From the NCBI RefSeq assembly GCF_017356245.1, contig NZ_JAFMZZ010000001.1, forward strand, positions 2,552,196 to 2,616,195: a DNA stretch of 64,000 nt. The letters are read 5' to 3'. The notes below the pieces were generated by a model that worked only from the letters and a program-made list of their open reading frames with translations, did no database searches and had not been told where the DNA came from. Of the stretch, positions 10,401 through 18,127 are shown piece by piece (the stretch's first letter is position 1; every line of letters starts with the position of its first letter). Position numbers and translations under genes: made by a program. Origin of the DNA: Bordetella petrii. Its GTDB lineage: Bacteria; Pseudomonadota; Gammaproteobacteria; Burkholderiales; Burkholderiaceae_B.

Positions 10401-10960
10401 TGGGTATAGGCCTCGTCGCCATCGGCGCCGGCGCGCTGCAGTTCGATGTAGAACGCGCCCGGGAACAGCTGCCCCCACTGGCGCGCCAGCGACAGCGCCG
10501 TGACGGCATTGCCGGCATCCAGGGCGTGGCCGATGTCGCCGGCGCGGCCGCCCGACAGCACGATCAGGCCCTGCCGCCCTTGCAGCCATTCGCGGCGGAT
10601 TTCGGCGCGGCCCCGGCCCTGGTTTTCAAGAAACGACTGGGTCAGCAGCTCGCAGAGGTTCAGGTAGCCTTGATGGTTGCGTACCAGCAACAGCAGGCGG
10701 AACGGCTTTTCGGGATCGTCATCGTTGGTCAGCCAGACATCGCAGCCGGCGATCGGCTTCACGCCGGCCCCGCGCGCGCCCTTGTAGAACTTGATCAGGC
10801 CGAAAATATTGGAAAGATCGGTGAGCGCCACGGCGGGCTGGCCCAGCTTGGCGACGCGCTTGATGAGGTCGGGAATGCGGACAATGCCGTCCACCACCGA
10901 GAACTCGGAATGGACGCGCAAATGGACAAAGGCAGGCGTGGGATTGACGGCTTCGGACAT
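7469..10960 (-). CDS. dnaE: DNA polymerase III alpha subunit
   Basis: The replicative polymerase catalytic subunit, 1163 residues, full length. It opens with the PHP domain (FVHLRVHSEFS), and the catalytic aspartates lie in PDFDIDF at about residues 404-410. After the fingers comes the helix-hairpin-helix region, then an OB-fold near the C-terminus. Start ATG at 10960 is chosen from family N-termini; an in-frame extension of 27 codons upstream looks non-coding. A TACAAT on the minus strand lies seven bases before the ATG. The 3' end runs straight into LPS glycosyltransferases. Confidence 0.97.
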   Translation of the reverse strand: MSEAVNPTPAFVHLRVHSEFSVVDGIVRIPDLIKRVAKLGQPAVALTDLSNIFGLIKFYKGARGAGVKPIAGCDVWLTNDDDPEKPFRLLLLVRNHQGYLNLCELLTQSFLENQGRGRAEIRREWLQGRQGLIVLSGGRAGDIGHALDAGNAVTALSLARQWGQLFPGAFYIELQRAGADGDEAYTQAAMRLAAEAGLPVVATHPVQFLDESEFQAHEARVCIAQGEILADPRRVRRFTKDQYLLGTEEMARRFADVPSALANTLEIAKRCNLTLVLGKPRLPNFPTPDGISLDDYLVQLSEEGLEKRLEFLFPDAAEREAKRAQYYERLRWECKTIIQMGFPGYFLIVQDFINWGKNNGVPVGPGRGSGAGSLVAYALGITDLDPIRYDLLFERFLNPERVSMPDFDIDFCQDNRERVIDYVKMKYGREAVSQIATFGTLGAKAVVRDAGRVLDMPYLFCDGLSKLIPFNPADPWSLDRTLKDEPAFKERYEQEEEVRALVDLARPLEGLTRNIGMHAGGVLIAPGKLTDFCPLYCQPGQENSAVSQFDKDDVEAAGLVKFDFLGLRNLTILDWAVRFVRRFNESKRDFDIMALALDDPAAYKVLCDANTTAVFQLESRGMKELLKKLRPNTFEDIIAMLALYRPGPLESGMVDDFVNRKHGRASVDYFHPDLEGTLKSTYGVIVYQEQVMLISQIIGGYSLGGADLLRRAMGKKKPEEMAKHRELFEKGAKEKGHDPDLAVKLFDLMEKFAGYGFNKSHSAAYALIAYQTAWLKAYHPTEFLAATISSDMDDTDKVQVFCRDAQDNGVLVLPPDVNASGYRFEPVDDEHTSKGKPPRTMRYGLGAVKGTGQGAVEEILRSREADGPFANLFDFCRRVNKHAVNRRTIEALIKAGAFDTIEPNRAAMLASVGTAMEAAEQAARSANQVSLFGDDSSDVVAGELSKVAPWNLHSKLTEEKSALGFYFSGHLFDHWRDEVRRIVPMPLARIEPQRDLQWMCGVLAGVRTMMTRRGKMVFAVLDDGTAQVEISVFNELYEKHRSRLREDQLIIVQGKVSNDDYSGGMRIVADQLYDLQLAREARAKSLRVRLNGQADAGRLRQMLNPFRAEPENGVPGVPVDIVYGRDNFLCTVRLGEEWRVRMADTLLENLSAWAKPDGVEVTY

Positions 10961-11085
10961 GGCCCGAATTGTACCCAGTCGGGCCGCCCGCCGCCGGCTT
11001 TTTGCCCAGGGCGCGGCATGCGGCGCCCAGCTATGTAACAATATGGATTTACACCGATCGCGCCCCTTGCGGGCCTGTCAGTACC

Positions 11086-11985
11086 ATGAAATGGCTGATT
11101 CCCGGCATATGGCTGGCCTCCATACTGTTCGCCCACTTCCGGGGCCGTGTGCGGCTGCGCCTGTCGCGGCAGTTTCTCGACCAATCGGCGCTGCTGGCGC
11201 CGGTAAATGCCCTGATGGTGCTGTGCTCGCGCGTGCCCACCACTGCCTACCTGCCCACCCGCGAGATCCCTGAACTGCAGGTGCTGGACGACAACTGGGA
11301 AACCATCCGCGACGAAGCCTTGAAAATGGCCGAGCTGCGGCGCATCAAGGCGGCCGAACACCACGACGACATTGGTTTCAATTCGTTCTTCAAGTATGGC
11401 TGGAAGCGCTTCTACCTGAAATGGTACGACGCGCGGCACCCGTCGGCCGAAGAACTGTGCCCGCGCACCGTCGAAATACTGAAGCGCCTGCCCAAGGTCA
11501 AGGCCGCCATGTTCGCCGAGCTGCCGCCCGGCGGCAAACTGAACCGCCACCGCGATCCCTTTGCCGGATCGCTGCGCTACCACCTGGGCCTGGCCACGCC
11601 GAACGACGACGGCTGCCACATCATTGTCGACGGCGAAACCTACAGCTGGCGCGACGGCGAGAGCGTGGTGTTCGACGAAACCTACGTGCACGAAGCCTAC
11701 AACAACACTGAAGCCAACCGCATCATCCTGTTCTGCGATGTCGAGCGCCCCCTGAAATGGCGCTGGGCCGAGGCCTTCAACCGCTGGTTCGGCCGCGTGG
11801 TCATGTCGGCGGCCAGCTCGCCCAACGACAGCGGCGACCAGACGGGCGCCATCAACAAGCTGACCCATGCGCACTGGGTCATCGACCAGAAGCGCAAGCA
11901 GTTCAAGGCCTGGAACCGCACGGTGTACAAGGCCACCAAGTGGGGGCTGATCGTGCTGGTAATCGCGGCCTTCCTGGCCTGGTAG
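11086..11985 (+). CDS. lpxO: LpxO-like lipid A 2-hydroxylase (aspartyl/asparaginyl hydroxylase family)
   Basis: 299 residues, close to known LpxO (about 300). N-terminal and C-terminal hydrophobic segments flank a soluble Fe(II)/2-oxoglutarate dioxygenase domain. The metal and cosubstrate residues are visible as HRDPF, a distal HEAYN and NRIILF. LpxO adds a 2-hydroxyl to a lipid A acyl chain on the cytoplasmic side of the inner membrane. ATG at 11086 is chosen because it begins the membrane segment. It diverges from dnaE. A peptide hydroxylase of the same family is the less likely alternative. Confidence 0.85.
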   Translation: MKWLIPGIWLASILFAHFRGRVRLRLSRQFLDQSALLAPVNALMVLCSRVPTTAYLPTREIPELQVLDDNWETIRDEALKMAELRRIKAAEHHDDIGFNSFFKYGWKRFYLKWYDARHPSAEELCPRTVEILKRLPKVKAAMFAELPPGGKLNRHRDPFAGSLRYHLGLATPNDDGCHIIVDGETYSWRDGESVVFDETYVHEAYNNTEANRIILFCDVERPLKWRWAEAFNRWFGRVVMSAASSPNDSGDQTGAINKLTHAHWVIDQKRKQFKAWNRTVYKATKWGLIVLVIAAFLAW

Positions 11986-12011
11986 GCGCGGCCCTGCTTG
12001 CGTGGCCGGTA

Positions 12012-12032
12012 TCAGGCATCTGCGGAGCCTGA
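12012..12032. terminator. Weak inverted repeat between convergent lpxO and sdaA
   Basis: TCAGGC and GCCTGA form a six-base-pair stem with a nine-base loop in the 67-base gap where the hydroxylase and serine dehydratase genes converge. There is no T tract, so termination function is only a guess from position. Confidence 0.25.
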
Positions 12033-12052
12033 CATACGGGCGGCGGGCGCCC

Positions 12053-13444
12053 TTAGCACTCGACGATGTTCACCGCCAGGCCGCCACGGGCTGTTTCCTT
12101 GTATTTGGTTTTCATGTCGGCGCCGGTTTCGCGCATGGTCTTGATGACCGAGTCCAGCGACACATAGTGGTGGCCGTCGCCGCGCAAGGCCATGCGGGCC
12201 GCGTTCACCGCCTTGACCGAAGCCATGGCGTTGCGCTCGATACAGGGTATTTGCACCAGGCCGCCCACGGGGTCGCAGGTCAGCCCCAGGTTGTGTTCCA
12301 TGCCGATCTCGGCGGCATTTTCCACCTGTTCGACCGAGCCGCCCAACACGGCCGCCAGCGCGCCGGCGGCCATGGAACAGGCCACGCCCACCTCGCCCTG
12401 GCAGCCGACCTCGGCGCCCGACAACGAGGCGTTGTACTTGTACAGCAGGCCGATGGCCGCGGCCGTCAGCAGGAAATCGCGCACGCCCTGGGGGCCGGCG
12501 CCGGGCACGAAGCGGTCGTAATAGTGCAGCACCGCCGGGATGATGCCGGCCGCGCCATTGGTGGGCGCGGTGACCACCCGCCCGCCCGCGGCGTTTTCTT
12601 CGTTGACCGCCATGGCGTACAGGTTGACCCAGTCCATGACCGACAGCGGATCGGACAGGGTGCGCTCGGCCCGCAGCGTCAGGCTGCGGTATAGCTCGGG
12701 CGCGCGGCGGCGCACTTTCAGCGGGCCGGGCAGGTCGCCGTCGGCCTCGGGATAGTTGATGCCGCAGCCGCGGCTGACGCAGTCTTGCATGACCTGCCAG
12801 ATGCGGTCGAGCGCGGCGTCGACTTCGGCCTGGCTGCGCCAGGTAAGCTCGTTCTGCATCATGACCTGGGCCACGCTGTGGCCGCCCGCCCGGCACATGT
12901 CGAGCAGCTCGCGCCCAGTGCGGAACGCGAACGGCAATTGGTCGTGGGCTGCGATGATCTGGGTGTTGGCCGCGCCGGCGGTGACTACGAAGCCCCCGCC
13001 CACCGACAGGTAGCGCGATTCGCGCAGGCTGGCCCCGGCGGCATCGAAGGCATGGAATTTCATGCCGTTGGGATGTTCGGCCAGGGCTTCGCGGCGGTAG
13101 AACAGAATGTGCTCTTTTTCGACGAAGGGCACGGCAAAATGCCCCAGCAGCGGCAGCGATCTGCTGGCGCGCACCCCCTGCAGCAGGCCGGCGATGGCCG
13201 CGGGGTCGACCGTGTCGGGCGCCTGGCCCATCAGGCCCAGCAGCACGCCTTTGTCGGTGCCGTGCCCTTTGCCGGTGGCGCCCAGCGAGCCGTAGAGTTC
13301 GACCCGCACGCCAGCCACCCGGGGCAGCAGTCCGTCGCGTTCCAGGCCCTGGGCGAACAGCAGGGCCGCGCGCATCGGCCCCACCGTGTGCGAACTGGAC
13401 GGCCCGATGCCGATTTTGAACAGATCGAAAGCAGATACAGCCAC
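12053..13444 (-). CDS. sdaA: L-serine dehydratase (iron-sulfur dependent, single chain)
   Basis: 463 residues from a GTG at 13444; deaminates L-serine to pyruvate and ammonia with a 4Fe-4S cluster. It has the conserved start [20 protein letters not shown] and the C-terminal alpha-chain block with [13 protein letters not shown] and cluster cysteines in [16 protein letters not shown] and IPCIERN. The frame continues upstream to an ATG-type start 38 codons earlier, but family members begin just before the SxFDLFKIG motif and GGGG lies a few bases before the GTG. A fusion of alpha and beta chains, as in E. coli SdaA. Confidence 0.95.
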   Translation of the reverse strand: MAVSAFDLFKIGIGPSSSHTVGPMRAALLFAQGLERDGLLPRVAGVRVELYGSLGATGKGHGTDKGVLLGLMGQAPDTVDPAAIAGLLQGVRASRSLPLLGHFAVPFVEKEHILFYRREALAEHPNGMKFHAFDAAGASLRESRYLSVGGGFVVTAGAANTQIIAAHDQLPFAFRTGRELLDMCRAGGHSVAQVMMQNELTWRSQAEVDAALDRIWQVMQDCVSRGCGINYPEADGDLPGPLKVRRRAPELYRSLTLRAERTLSDPLSVMDWVNLYAMAVNEENAAGGRVVTAPTNGAAGIIPAVLHYYDRFVPGAGPQGVRDFLLTAAAIGLLYKYNASLSGAEVGCQGEVGVACSMAAGALAAVLGGSVEQVENAAEIGMEHNLGLTCDPVGGLVQIPCIERNAMASVKAVNAARMALRGDGHHYVSLDSVIKTMRETGADMKTKYKETARGGLAVNIVEC

Positions 13445-13611
13445 GGCCAGCCCCACGAAATCAACGACGGTCGAGGCATCATACGCGGGCCCGGCAGCGC
13501 TTCCAAGCCGGCCGATTTCCCCATGAGGCGCGGCCGTGCGATCATTGCTTTGTGACACGTCACTTATGCACCGCCGGCCAGGCCGGCTGATTTCACTCTG
13601 CCAGGCCAGTC

Positions 13612-15273
13612 ATGTCGGGATTGCTTCCTTTACTCGATTTTGCCGGATACGTCGCCCTGCTGCTGTGGGGAGTGCACATGGTGCAGACGGGCGTGCAGCG
13701 CGCCTTCGGCGCCGCGCTGGGCGCCGCCCTGGGCCGCGCCCTGGGCACCCGGCTGCGCGCTTTCGCCACGGGCCTGGGCATTACAGCGGCGCTGCAAAGC
13801 AGCACCGCCACCGGCCTGATGATCACCGGCTTCGCCGCCGGCGGCGTGGTGGCCCTGGTGCCGGCGCTGGCCGCCATGCTGGGCGCCAATGTCGGCACCA
13901 CGCTGATCGTGCAGGTGCTGTCGTTCGACCTGACTTCGCTGGCCCCGATACTGATCCTGGCCGGCGTCTGGATGTTCCGGCGCTACCCACCCGGCCGCAC
14001 GCGCGACCTGGGCCGCGTATTCATCGGCCTGGGGTTGCTGCTGCTGTCGCTGCACCAGTTGGTGGAACTGTTCGCGCCCTTGCAGAATGCGCCGCTGCTG
14101 GCCCAGGTGCTCGAGGCCCTGGCCACCCAGCCGGTAGCGGCCGTGGTGCTGGCGGCGGCGCTGGCCTGGGCGGCGCATTCCAGCGTGGCCATCGTGGTGC
14201 TGGTGATGTCGCTGGCCGCCCATCATCTGGTGGCGCCCGAACTGGCCTTCGCGCTGGTAATGGGCGCGAACCTGGGCACGGCGGTCAACCCCATGATCGA
14301 AGGCGTCAGCGGCGACGACCCGGCCGCCCGCCGCCTGCCGCTGGGCAACCTGCTGACGCGCGTGGCCGGGGTGGTGGTCGGCCTGGTGCTGCTGCCCTGG
14401 CTGCCCGCCTGGATGACCATGCTGGACAGCGACAATGCGCGCGGCGTGGCCAACTTCCATACCGTGTTCAACCTGGTCATTGCACTGGTGTTCCTGCCGC
14501 TGCTGGCGCCGTATGCCGCCCTGCTGACGCGTTGGCTGCCCAAACGCACCGACCCCAACGACCCGGCCCGTCCGCAATACCTGGACGAGGCCGCCCATGA
14601 CGTGCCGGCCGTGGCGCTGGGCAACGCGGCCCGCGAGGCCTTGCGCATGGCCGACATGCTGCAGACCCTGCTGCTGTACGCGCGCGCCGGCTTCAAGCGC
14701 GACAACCGCCATCGCCTGGTGCAGGCCCGCCAGCTGGACAACGCGCTGGACAAGATCGAAAACGCCATTACCACTTACCTGGCCCTGCTCGACCGCGAGA
14801 ACATGACGGGCGACGACGTGCGGCGCCTGGACGATATCCTGGCGTTCGCCAGCAATATCGGCCATGCCGCCGACATCGCCTACCACGGCCTGCTCAATCA
14901 CGTGGCGCGCCTGCGCAAGCAGGGCTGGACCCTGCCGCCCGAACAGCGCCAGCGGCTGGACGAAACGCTGGCGCGCCTGATCGCCAACCAGCGCGAGGCC
15001 GCCGCGCTGCTGGTCAACGACGACGTGCGGCAGGCGCGCGAACTGGCCGGCGAAAAGGCGCGCTTTCGCGCGCTGGAAACCGAAGAAGCCGAATCGCACC
15101 TGCTCAAGATCAAGGCCGGCGAAGTCGACGCCGCCGAAGTCGGCGCGCTGTACCTGGACATCCTGCGCGACATGAAAAGCATCAACTCGCACCTGGTGGG
15201 CGCCTCGGCCTACCCGCTGCTGGCGCGCCATGGCGAGCTGCTGCCGAGCCGCCTGCGCGAATCGGGCGGCTGA
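13612..15273 (+). CDS. Na/Pi cotransporter family protein with PhoU-like C-terminus
   Basis: 553 residues. The N-terminal ~320 residues are membrane segments with the duplicated signature of Na+/phosphate symporters (LQSSTATGLM and the second-repeat AHSSVAIVVLVMSLAAHH, each with glutamine or histidine beside paired serines, plus GANLGT twice). The remaining ~210 residues are a helical cytoplasmic domain of PhoU type. E. coli YjbB is the nearest known architecture and exports phosphate. A 7-1-7 GC palindrome lies at 13572-13586 upstream. It is divergent from sdaA. Confidence 0.88.
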   Translation: MSGLLPLLDFAGYVALLLWGVHMVQTGVQRAFGAALGAALGRALGTRLRAFATGLGITAALQSSTATGLMITGFAAGGVVALVPALAAMLGANVGTTLIVQVLSFDLTSLAPILILAGVWMFRRYPPGRTRDLGRVFIGLGLLLLSLHQLVELFAPLQNAPLLAQVLEALATQPVAAVVLAAALAWAAHSSVAIVVLVMSLAAHHLVAPELAFALVMGANLGTAVNPMIEGVSGDDPAARRLPLGNLLTRVAGVVVGLVLLPWLPAWMTMLDSDNARGVANFHTVFNLVIALVFLPLLAPYAALLTRWLPKRTDPNDPARPQYLDEAAHDVPAVALGNAAREALRMADMLQTLLLYARAGFKRDNRHRLVQARQLDNALDKIENAITTYLALLDRENMTGDDVRRLDDILAFASNIGHAADIAYHGLLNHVARLRKQGWTLPPEQRQRLDETLARLIANQREAAALLVNDDVRQARELAGEKARFRALETEEAESHLLKIKAGEVDAAEVGALYLDILRDMKSINSHLVGASAYPLLARHGELLPSRLRESGG

Positions 15274-15428
15274 GCCGCCGCGGCCCGCACTTCAGGCCGC
15301 CGGAAGACCGGCTTAGGCAATAAAAAATAGGCGATCGCGTCGGCGGGCCAGCACACTATGGCTCATAACGAAGCCGACGCGGCGTCTGTCCGCGGACGCG
15401 GCCATCTTCCCACCGGCAGGAGACAACC

Positions 15429-16394
15429 ATGCCATCGATCCGCTGCGCCGCGTTCGCGGCCGCCATGCTTCTGTGCGCCTCGGCGCCCGCCCTGGCCGCC
15501 TGGCCGGAGCGTCCCGTCATCATCATCGTGCCGGCAGCGCCCGGCGGCACCACCGACATGGCCACCCGCATCATTGCCGACAAACTGGGCGCCAAGCTGG
15601 GCCAGTCGGTGGTGGTCGAGAACCGGGCCGGCGCGGCCGGCATCATCGGCACGCAGCAGCTGGTGCGGGCCCAGCCCGACGGCTACACGCTGATCATGGG
15701 CAATATCGGCCCCAACGCCATCAACTACAGCATGTACCGCGACCTGCCCTACAAGCCGGCGGATTTCGCGCCCATCACACTGGTGATCTCGGTGCCCAAT
15801 GTGCTGGTCGTGAACGCGCAATCGCCGGCCCGCAGCGCCGGCGAACTGATCGGGATGCTGCGCAAGGATCCCGGCAAATACTCCTTCGGTTCGTCGGGCA
15901 CGGGCCAGTCGCCGCACTTGTCCGGCGAGCTCTTCAAGCAGCGCGCCGGCGTGCAGGCCACGCACGTTCCGTACAAAGGCGCAGGCCCCGCCGTGGCCGC
16001 CCTGCTGGCGGACCAGTTCACCTTCATGATCGACAACCTGCCCAGCTCGCTGCCGCACATCCAGTCCGGCAAATTCCGCGCCCTGGCGGTCACCAGCGCC
16101 AAGCGCGTGCCCGAATTGCCCGACGTGCCCACCATGGCCGAAGCCGGCATCAAGGACATGGTCGTGACGGCATGGTTCGGGCTGCTGGCGCCGGCCGGCA
16201 CGCCTGCCCCGGTCATCGACCGCCTGTCCGCGGCCGCCCGCGAAGTGCTGGCCATGCCCGAGGTGCAACAGCGCTTCCACGCCATGGGTGGCCAGGCCGG
16301 CGGCAATTCGCCCGCCGAGTTCGGCGCCTATATCGACCAGGAACGCAGCCGCTGGCACGACACGGTGCAGGCCGCCGGGCTGGCGCCGAAGTAA
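15429..16394 (+). CDS. Bug-family periplasmic solute receptor (tripartite tricarboxylate transport type)
   Basis: 321 residues with a signal peptide ending near ALAAWPE, then the Bug fold: WPERPVIIIVPAAPGG, the ligand loop with KLGQSVVVENRAGAAG and the mid-protein [15 protein letters not shown] signature. Bug proteins bind carboxylates or other small metabolites outside the inner membrane, often without a dedicated membrane partner nearby, as here. AGGAGA lies eight bases before the ATG. A paralogue follows 75 bases downstream, probably in one transcript. The ligand is unknown. Confidence 0.92.
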   Translation: MPSIRCAAFAAAMLLCASAPALAAWPERPVIIIVPAAPGGTTDMATRIIADKLGAKLGQSVVVENRAGAAGIIGTQQLVRAQPDGYTLIMGNIGPNAINYSMYRDLPYKPADFAPITLVISVPNVLVVNAQSPARSAGELIGMLRKDPGKYSFGSSGTGQSPHLSGELFKQRAGVQATHVPYKGAGPAVAALLADQFTFMIDNLPSSLPHIQSGKFRALAVTSAKRVPELPDVPTMAEAGIKDMVVTAWFGLLAPAGTPAPVIDRLSAAAREVLAMPEVQQRFHAMGGQAGGNSPAEFGAYIDQERSRWHDTVQAAGLAPK

Positions 16395-16469
16395 GCCCGT
16401 CCGTTCGCGGGCAGTGCCGCAAGGCGGCGCGCCAGGCGCCGCGCGGCTTCGTCACCAGGAGATAGCGTC

Positions 16470-17453
16470 ATGCAGAAAAGCTTGTTCCGCTGGATTGCGG
16501 TGCTCTCGGGGTGCGCCGGACTGCTGGCCGGCGCCGCCGCGGCGGCCGCGCCGGACTATCCCAGCCGGCCCATTACCCTGCTGATTCCGTATCCGCCCGG
16601 CGGCAGCGCCGACATGCTGGGCAGGCCGCTGTCGGCCGCCCTGCAGCAGCGGCTGGGCCAGCCGGTGGTGCTGGAATACAAGCCGGGCGCGGGCGGTTCG
16701 ATCGCCACCGCGCAGTTGGCGCGCTCCAGGCCCGACGGCTACACCGTGCTGATGGTGCTGGCCGCGCACGCCATCAACCCCAGCCTGTACATGTCACTGC
16801 CCTACGACACCCGCAAGGATTTCGCGCCGGTGTCGCTGGCGGCCACCCTGCCGATGCTGGTGGCCGCCCCCCTGTCCACTCCGGCCGACAGCATTCCCGA
16901 GCTGATCGACTACGCGCGCAAGAACCCGGGCAAGCTGACTTTCGCCTCGGCCGGCCCCGGCAATACCAGCCACCTGTCGGCCGAGATGTTCAAGAAAGCC
17001 ACCGGCATCGACATGCTGCACGTGCCGTACAAGGGCAGCGGCCCGGCGGTGGTGGCCTTGCTGGCGGGCGAAGTGTCGCTGATGTTCGACAGCATTTCCA
17101 CGTCGCTGCCGCAGGTGAAGGCCGGCAAGCTGAAAGCCCTGGCCGTCACCAGCGAAACCCGCTCGCCCTTGCTGCCCGACGTGCCGACCATCCAGGAGTC
17201 GGGCGTGCCGGGCTTCGTGGTGAACGGCTGGTATGGCATCCTGGCGCCGGCGGGCACGCCGCCCGCCGTGGTGGACAAGCTCAGCGGCGCCATTGCCGAA
17301 TCGCTGCGCGAGCCCGCGCTGCGGCAGCAGCTGACGGGCTATGGCTATACGCCGATAGGCAGCACGCCGCAGGCTTTCGGACAGCTTATCGACAGCGAAC
17401 TCGCGCGCTGGAGCCGGGCAGTGCGGGATTCGGGCGCCACCATACAGCAATAG
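16470..17453 (+). CDS. Bug-family periplasmic solute receptor (second copy)
   Basis: 327 residues, signal peptide followed by PDYPSRPITLLIPYPPGGSA, the RLGQPVVLEYKPGAGG loop and the HVPYKGSGPAVVALLAGEV signature of Bug receptors. A good ribosome site (AGGAG) precedes the ATG. It shares fold and motifs with the preceding gene but differs in the ligand-loop residues, so it probably binds a different compound. No tctA/tctB membrane subunits are present in the window. It converges with the tetR-type gene, 18 bases apart. Confidence 0.92.
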   Translation: MQKSLFRWIAVLSGCAGLLAGAAAAAAPDYPSRPITLLIPYPPGGSADMLGRPLSAALQQRLGQPVVLEYKPGAGGSIATAQLARSRPDGYTVLMVLAAHAINPSLYMSLPYDTRKDFAPVSLAATLPMLVAAPLSTPADSIPELIDYARKNPGKLTFASAGPGNTSHLSAEMFKKATGIDMLHVPYKGSGPAVVALLAGEVSLMFDSISTSLPQVKAGKLKALAVTSETRSPLLPDVPTIQESGVPGFVVNGWYGILAPAGTPPAVVDKLSGAIAESLREPALRQQLTGYGYTPIGSTPQAFGQLIDSELARWSRAVRDSGATIQQ

Positions 17454-17471
17454 CCGCAAGCAGGCGGTGCG

Positions 17472-18002
17472 CTATAGCAGCGTCTGCAGGTCGTCGAAAA
17501 TGGCCTGCCATTCGGCTTCGTCGATATCCATGAAGCCGAAAAATCGCAGCATGAAGGCCCCTTCGGTAGCCAGGAACGCCAGGCGGGCGCGGCGCCCTGC
17601 CGGGGTGGACAGGTCCAGCCCGGCAATGCGCTGCCGGTACCACAGCCGCGTGCTGGCCAGGTGTTCCGGGGTCTGGGCCAGGGCCGCCAGCAGGCTGGCC
17701 GACTTGGCGCTGACCTCGTCGGTGCGCCGCGTGGCCGCTACATGCGCACGCACCGCGTCCAGCGGGTCGGCGCTGCCCGCCGCAACCTCGGCGAAGATCC
17801 GGTCATAGGCGGCGCCCCAGCGTTCGAACAGCGCGTCGATCAGGGCGTCTTTGTTGCCGAAGCAATACTGCACGCCCCCCTTGGTGATGCCCACCGCCCT
17901 GGCCACGGCATCGATCGTCAACCCGGCCGCGCCGGAGGCCTCGATGATGGTTTCGGCGGCGTCCAGCAACTGTTCGCGGTCTACGGTGCGGCGGCGGCCC
18001 AT
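17472..18002 (-). CDS. TetR-family repressor
   Basis: 176 residues from ATG at 18002 (an alternative start lies at 18026). The N-terminal helix-turn-helix reads LTIDAVARAVGITKGGVQY; the C-terminal part is a helical ligand-binding domain. It is divergent from an MFS exporter, and the intergenic region holds a near-perfect palindrome overlapping the exporter promoter, so it very likely represses the pump and possibly itself. Arrangement and pump type recall SmvR/SmvA of enterobacteria; this is inference. Confidence 0.9.
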   Translation of the reverse strand: MGRRRTVDREQLLDAAETIIEASGAAGLTIDAVARAVGITKGGVQYCFGNKDALIDALFERWGAAYDRIFAEVAAGSADPLDAVRAHVAATRRTDEVSAKSASLLAALAQTPEHLASTRLWYRQRIAGLDLSTPAGRRARLAFLATEGAFMLRFFGFMDIDEAEWQAIFDDLQTLL

Positions 18003-18024
18003 GATTATTTTGCCCTTTTTTTTC

Positions 18025-18042
18025 AATACATACGTATGGATT
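18025..18042. promoter_or_regulatory. Palindromic operator for the TetR-type repressor
   Basis: AATACATACGTATGGATT is an 18-base inverted repeat with one mismatched pair around a perfect ten-base core CATACGTATG (18029-18038). It sits five bases before a consensus -10 hexamer TATAAT (18048-18053) that points at the MFS gene, and 23 bases before the repressor start. Binding there would block the exporter promoter and probably the repressor promoter. Confidence 0.75.
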
Positions 18043-18047
18043 TAAAT

Positions 18048-18053
18048 TATAAT
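18048..18053 (+). promoter_or_regulatory. -10 hexamer of the MFS exporter promoter
   Basis: A perfect TATAAT with no good -35 at 17-base spacing (AATACA there), giving a predicted leader of about 70 bases to the ATG at 18128. The operator covers the spacer, consistent with tight repression. Confidence 0.55.
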
Positions 18054-18127
18054 GGCCAGACGCATCCGGCGCCAGGCTGGATGCCGGCCCTTTTCGCCGG
18101 CATCGCCTCAGTGCCGGCGGAAATCCC

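Noticed and set aside
7841..11038. Open frame of over 1000 codons antisense to dnaE
   Set aside because: Its residues are a Gln/His/Asp/Gly-rich mirror of a GC-rich coding strand and show no domain. The same applies to long antisense frames over infB, polA, typA, rluB and msbA.
12053..13558. Longer sdaA beginning at 13558
   Set aside because: The extra 38 residues are not family-like; serine dehydratases begin just before the FDLFKIG motif, so a GTG at 13444 is preferred.
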